Position numbers and translations under genes: made by a program. A DNA stretch of 7,858 nt from positions 1 to 7,858 of the forward strand of contig CAJOQZ010000202.1 in the NCBI GenBank assembly GCA_905236585.1, written 5' to 3'. The notes beneath the pieces were generated by a model. That model saw nothing but the letters and a program-made list of their open reading frames with translations, was not told the DNA's origin and searched no databases. Each line of letters opens with the position of its first letter. Position 1 is the first letter of the stretch. Source of the stretch: an uncultured Lachnospiraceae bacterium. GTDB taxonomy: Bacteria > Bacillota > Clostridia > Lachnospirales > Lachnospiraceae. Positions 5,041 through 7,858 of this stretch are shown in pieces.

Positions 5041-6216
5041 TCAACACAAAAGTTGATTTTCCTTCAAAATATCCATCATCTTACGCATGCGGATCTCATA
5101 TGTATGTTCCGCTAAAACCGTCTTGCGTCCATGCGCCGCAATCTGTTTTCGCTCTTTCTCATGCCGCAGATAATAATCCGCCTTTTCCTTCATATCCTCG
5201 CGGTCATAAAAAGAAACCAGATCCCTGCCCTCCGTAAAATACATCGCCGATTCCGCCTGATAATTCGTCAAAAGAAAGCCGCCCGCTCCAAGGACGTCCC
5301 ACACCCGAAGCGGAATGCCGCTTTTGATATTCGGGATCGTCAGATTGAGGTTGATCCTGCTGCCGTAAAAAACCTTCGGCAGTTCCTCCCAATAGTCAAC
5401 CCCTCCCCTGAAAAACACGCCCGGCAATTCGTCGGCTGGGCTCTCGGTGTAGAGGGAAACCGGATGTTTTTTCGACAACTCCAAAAGCGCCGCAAATCGC
5501 TGCATTCTTGCGACCTTATATCCTAACACGGTCGTCGAAAAGATCACCCCCAGATCGGAGAATGATTTTTCTGATTTTTCCAAGGTAAAATATGCCGACA
5601 GCCGCTCTAATATCTCCGGCGTCAGCGCCTCCTCCAAGACATTGCCGCCGTACGTATTGCTTTGGATTTCCATTGTTGCGGCAAAATACCCGCGCAGATA
5701 TTCCGGCAGGTTTTTCTCCAGCCGGTCGTAACTGTTGCGCTCGTATAGGTTTCCGACGAACGCGATCTCATTTTCATAAGAAGAAAGATCAGCCGCCCCC
5801 GCAAGCAGCCGGTCGATCCTTGATACGTTCACGGCAAGCGGCAGGTGCCAGATATGCTCGACCCCCATCCCCTCGAACAGCCTGCAGCTGGACAGGTCAA
5901 AATCAAAAATATAATTCTCTGGGAAAAACACGCTCTCATGGTGCATGGAGATCAGCGGGCTGTCGCACGACCACGATACATAGGGAATCTTTTTCGCATG
6001 GCAGACCTCCGCTACCACCGGAAAAAAGTTGATCGTAAAAACAAGATCAAAATGATCCGCAGACAACTTTCCATCCAGCATCTCCTGAAAATCATCATTC
6101 TTATCATAATTCGTCAAATGATAGGAAAATGACGTTGTCCCATAGCCCATGCGGCGAAACTCATCCTCGACATCTTTGTAGTTGTAGGCATTCCAGCGGT
6201 ATAACAGAATTTTCAT
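5041..6216 (-). CDS. CgeB-type glycosyltransferase (DUF3880 plus GT1-like C-domain)
   Basis: The 391-residue product looks like the CgeB/DUF3880 family of GT-B glycosyltransferases, which act in spore-coat, surface and flagellin glycosylation. The N-terminal half starts MKILLYRWNAYNYKDVED and has the family segments FDLVFTINFFPVVAEVCHA (56-74), IPYVSWSCDSPL (77-88) and the linker IAFVGNLYERNSY (151-163). The C-terminal domain carries the sugar-nucleotide-binding type motif INLNLTIPNIKSGIPLRVWD (288-307), then GAGGFLLTNYQAE to residue 322. There is no signal peptide or membrane helix, so it is cytoplasmic. The ATG at 6216 fits the family start but has no Shine-Dalgarno match; it lies 27 bp after the Rieske gene, with which it is probably cotranscribed. 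The donor and acceptor cannot be told. The frame stays open past the stop. Confidence 0.85.
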   Translation of the reverse strand: MKILLYRWNAYNYKDVEDEFRRMGYGTTSFSYHLTNYDKNDDFQEMLDGKLSADHFDLVFTINFFPVVAEVCHAKKIPYVSWSCDSPLISMHHESVFFPENYIFDFDLSSCRLFEGMGVEHIWHLPLAVNVSRIDRLLAGAADLSSYENEIAFVGNLYERNSYDRLEKNLPEYLRGYFAATMEIQSNTYGGNVLEEALTPEILERLSAYFTLEKSEKSFSDLGVIFSTTVLGYKVARMQRFAALLELSKKHPVSLYTESPADELPGVFFRGGVDYWEELPKVFYGSRINLNLTIPNIKSGIPLRVWDVLGAGGFLLTNYQAESAMYFTEGRDLVSFYDREDMKEKADYYLRHEKERKQIAAHGRKTVLAEHTYEIRMRKMMDILKENQLLC

Positions 6217-6243
6217 AATAAGATATGTTTTTTCTCATGTAGC

Positions 6244-7230
6244 TTAAACAGCCTGCTCTTCTTCTGACGCCATCTGCAGTTCTTCGCGCCGTCTGCGGTA
6301 TTCAATGATCGGCTTATCCGCCATCAAAAGCCGTTCATTGATACGGCGAGCCGTTTTCTTTGGGCGCTGCGTTTCGACAACGCGTTTATCCTGCCGTTCG
6401 ACAATAAGATCCGCCCAGTTCCCGATCCATGCGATGATGCCGTCAAGCCATCCGATGCCGGTCATTTTTGTATAGAAGCGCACCGACAGAACGCAGTTTT
6501 CCTCATCAACCGGAACAAAATACGCCAGAATGCGCATCTTGTCCGTGATAGTATTCATCCAAATATTCGGATATCTGAAAGTAAGATGCGTGGCGCGTAT
6601 CACGCTCTCATCCGAAGTTTTTGGGTGCTGCCCCGTATCCACCTCATTATCCGCGCTGGTCTGCAGCGTATCCGCATCCAGCCAGACAACCTTCGGTCCG
6701 TTCGCGACGGTTTTATTCCCCCTGCCGATCGTATTATGATGCACAAACGCCAAATGCGATACATCCAGCTGGTTCTCGATCGCCCGGGAATAATGCACCT
6801 TCCAGCAGTCATCCAAATGGCCGTAGCGAAATTTGGCATCCGTCATCACATCAAATATCGGCGGCTCCCCTTTCGCTTCCCCGCCGCCGTACCAAATAAA
6901 AATAATGTCGCCGATCTCTTTTGCCGCAAAGCATTTCAGATTCATACGGGAAAAATCTTTGTCCGCGCTTCGCCCCTCCGACGGCACGCAGACGCATCTG
7001 CCGAACTCGTCAAACTCGATTCCGTGAAACGGGCACTGCAATCTCCCGTTCTTCAGACGCCCTCCGCCGACCGATGCCCCGCGGTGCGGGCATTGATCCG
7101 AAACGCAGCGGATCTCGCCGGCTGCATTACGAAAAAAAACCAAATCCATCCCCAATCGTTTTACTGCAACGACATGTCCTTTTTTCACGTCTTTCGACGA
7201 TAATACAGCGTACCATTGGTTTTTAATCAA
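6244..7230 (-). CDS. Rieske [2Fe-2S] non-heme iron oxygenase, alpha-subunit type
   Basis: Rieske oxygenases use O2 and electrons from a reductase to hydroxylate or demethylate substrates. This 328-residue protein has the complete cofactor set. The Rieske cluster ligands are C47, H49, C66 and H69 (CPHRG and CPFHG). The mononuclear iron site is ENQLDVSHLAFVH (152-164), with D156 as the electron-transfer bridge and H159 and H164 as ligands. D281 in IVERQDKRVVETQ is the likely third ligand, as in the VanA/PAO-like group. The start is TTG at 7228-7230, set by AAAGGAGG upstream and by the family-like MIKNQWYAVL. No reductase or ferredoxin gene is visible. An O2-dependent enzyme is unexpected in a presumed strict anaerobe, so the activity may be microaerobic, detoxifying or altered. 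The substrate is unknown. Confidence 0.9.
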   Translation of the reverse strand: MIKNQWYAVLSSKDVKKGHVVAVKRLGMDLVFFRNAAGEIRCVSDQCPHRGASVGGGRLKNGRLQCPFHGIEFDEFGRCVCVPSEGRSADKDFSRMNLKCFAAKEIGDIIFIWYGGGEAKGEPPIFDVMTDAKFRYGHLDDCWKVHYSRAIENQLDVSHLAFVHHNTIGRGNKTVANGPKVVWLDADTLQTSADNEVDTGQHPKTSDESVIRATHLTFRYPNIWMNTITDKMRILAYFVPVDEENCVLSVRFYTKMTGIGWLDGIIAWIGNWADLIVERQDKRVVETQRPKKTARRINERLLMADKPIIEYRRRREELQMASEEEQAV

Positions 7231-7325
7231 GAATTTGATCCTCCTTTTTTATGACCGTGGACAAAATACATCCGACGTTCTGACATATCGTTAGCGACAG
7301 ACCCTTTTTCCGGTCAAATGGTGCA
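7231..7325 (-). other. 95-bp gap between coiled-coil and Rieske genes
   Basis: Apart from the AAAGGAGG ribosome binding site of the Rieske gene near 7240-7247, little is seen. A minus-strand TTGACC (7312-7317) lacks a -10 at normal spacing, and a GACC/GGTC stem nearby lacks a U-tract. Cotranscription with the upstream gene is therefore possible but not shown. Confidence 0.5.
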
Positions 7326-7858
7326 TTACTTTTCTCCGCTTAATATTTTTATGCCGCCCGTAGACTGAACCGTCTGAAGATACAGTTTGTTGCTTTCATC
7401 ATATGCTTTATCCAGTTTTTCCTGTGCCGTCTCTTTCTCCGCAAAGAGCGCGTCATAGTCTGCCCGCAAATTGCCAAGCTGCATTTCCAGCGCCTCAATT
7501 GCCGCGTTTGCATCCCTTTTTGAAAGCTCGCTTTGATGCGCATGCTCCTCAGCCAGTTCTTCACAGCGCTGCTTATCGCCCTCTGCCTCCTCCGTTATAA
7601 GAAGCCCGGGCAACTCATCAAGTTTCGTCTGCAGACCGGGCAGCGTTTTCTCTTTTTCTTCCAAGGTCTTCTGCAAGCCCGCTATCTCCGCCTCCATTTT
7701 TTTAAGAATAAGTTCCCTTTCCGCAGAAGAATCCTCCCACTTGTCATCTTCTTTCTTCCGCTGAACAGCGATTTCATATTCATGTATTTCTTTTTCAGCC
7801 GCACGGCTCGCGTCTCGTTCTTCGATTTTTCTCGCAATATCAGCGCGTTTTTCAAGAA
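7326..7858 (-). CDS. Coiled-coil protein, N-terminal part cut by window edge
   Basis: The frame is open to the right edge, giving at least 177 codons; an internal ATG at 7697 is not taken as the start because coding character continues upstream of it (KIEERDASRAAEKEIHEYE). Nearly the whole visible product is charged heptad-like helix rich in E, K, A and L, broken by two LPGL turns (TLPGLQTKLDELPGLL), which suggests a helical hairpin. It ends in a non-coiled tail, QSTGGIKILSGEK. I do not recognise the family; it could be the end of an SMC-like, septation-ring-like or scaffold protein, and coiled coils give false similarity. It precedes the Rieske and glycosyltransferase genes on the same strand. 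Confidence 0.75.
   Translation of the reverse strand, partial: LEKRADIARKIEERDASRAAEKEIHEYEIAVQRKKEDDKWEDSSAERELILKKMEAEIAGLQKTLEEKEKTLPGLQTKLDELPGLLITEEAEGDKQRCEELAEEHAHQSELSKRDANAAIEALEMQLGNLRADYDALFAEKETAQEKLDKAYDESNKLYLQTVQSTGGIKILSGEK

Noticed and set aside
5592..6132. Arginine- and proline-rich plus-strand frames opposite the glycosyltransferase
   Set aside because: Shadow frames of a gene with clear family motifs on the other strand.
7246..7317. Promoter for the Rieske gene from TTGACC at 7312-7317
   Set aside because: No acceptable -10 at 16-18 bp.

Overview
The window looks like chromosome from an anaerobic Firmicute of the Clostridia, most like Lachnospiraceae. This rests on the two-CxxC form of L33, the style of the short single-span SecE, the gene order rpmG-secE-nusG-rplK-rplA-rplJ, strong AGGAGG ribosome binding sites with GTG and TTG starts, and CgeB-type and FliD-type proteins. 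The lineage is judged from memory of protein families, not from a search.

Region 1 (1-3141, minus strand) is the translation and transcription core cluster. A promoter near 3113-3141 reads into rpmG, secE, nusG, rplK and rplA. A second, near-consensus promoter just after rplA drives rplJ, which runs off the left edge. The rplJ leader has the L10-leader fold followed by an intrinsic terminator, so L10(L12)4 probably autoregulates the gene by attenuation. The rpmG leader also has a small hairpin with a U-tract. A 34-nt hairpin precedes rplK, and a 235-nt spacer between rplK and rplA carries diverged hairpin repeats.

Region 2 (3054-3591) is an AT-rich divergent intergenic region. It holds the rpmG promoter leftward and, rightward, a SigA-type promoter, two small inverted repeats and three TTAACA-like hexamers at exact 11-bp spacing that resemble a Firmicute PhoP box.

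Region 3 (3592-4931, plus strand) is one monocistronic gene for a cysteine-free, FliD-like protein that lacks the usual terminal D0 segments. A strong bidirectional terminator separates it from the convergent genes to its right.

Region 4 (4930-7858, minus strand) reads coiled-coil protein (open at the right edge), Rieske non-heme iron oxygenase, then CgeB-type glycosyltransferase. The last two are 27 bp apart and probably cotranscribed. The glycosyltransferase frame continues for 36 protein-like codons beyond its TGA, to a TAA at the terminator. An oxygenase in an apparent anaerobe, beside a glycosyltransferase and across from an orphan FliD-like gene, is the most unusual part of the window. 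A link to surface or flagellar glycan modification is only a hypothesis. No mobile element, CRISPR array, tRNA or rRNA was seen.
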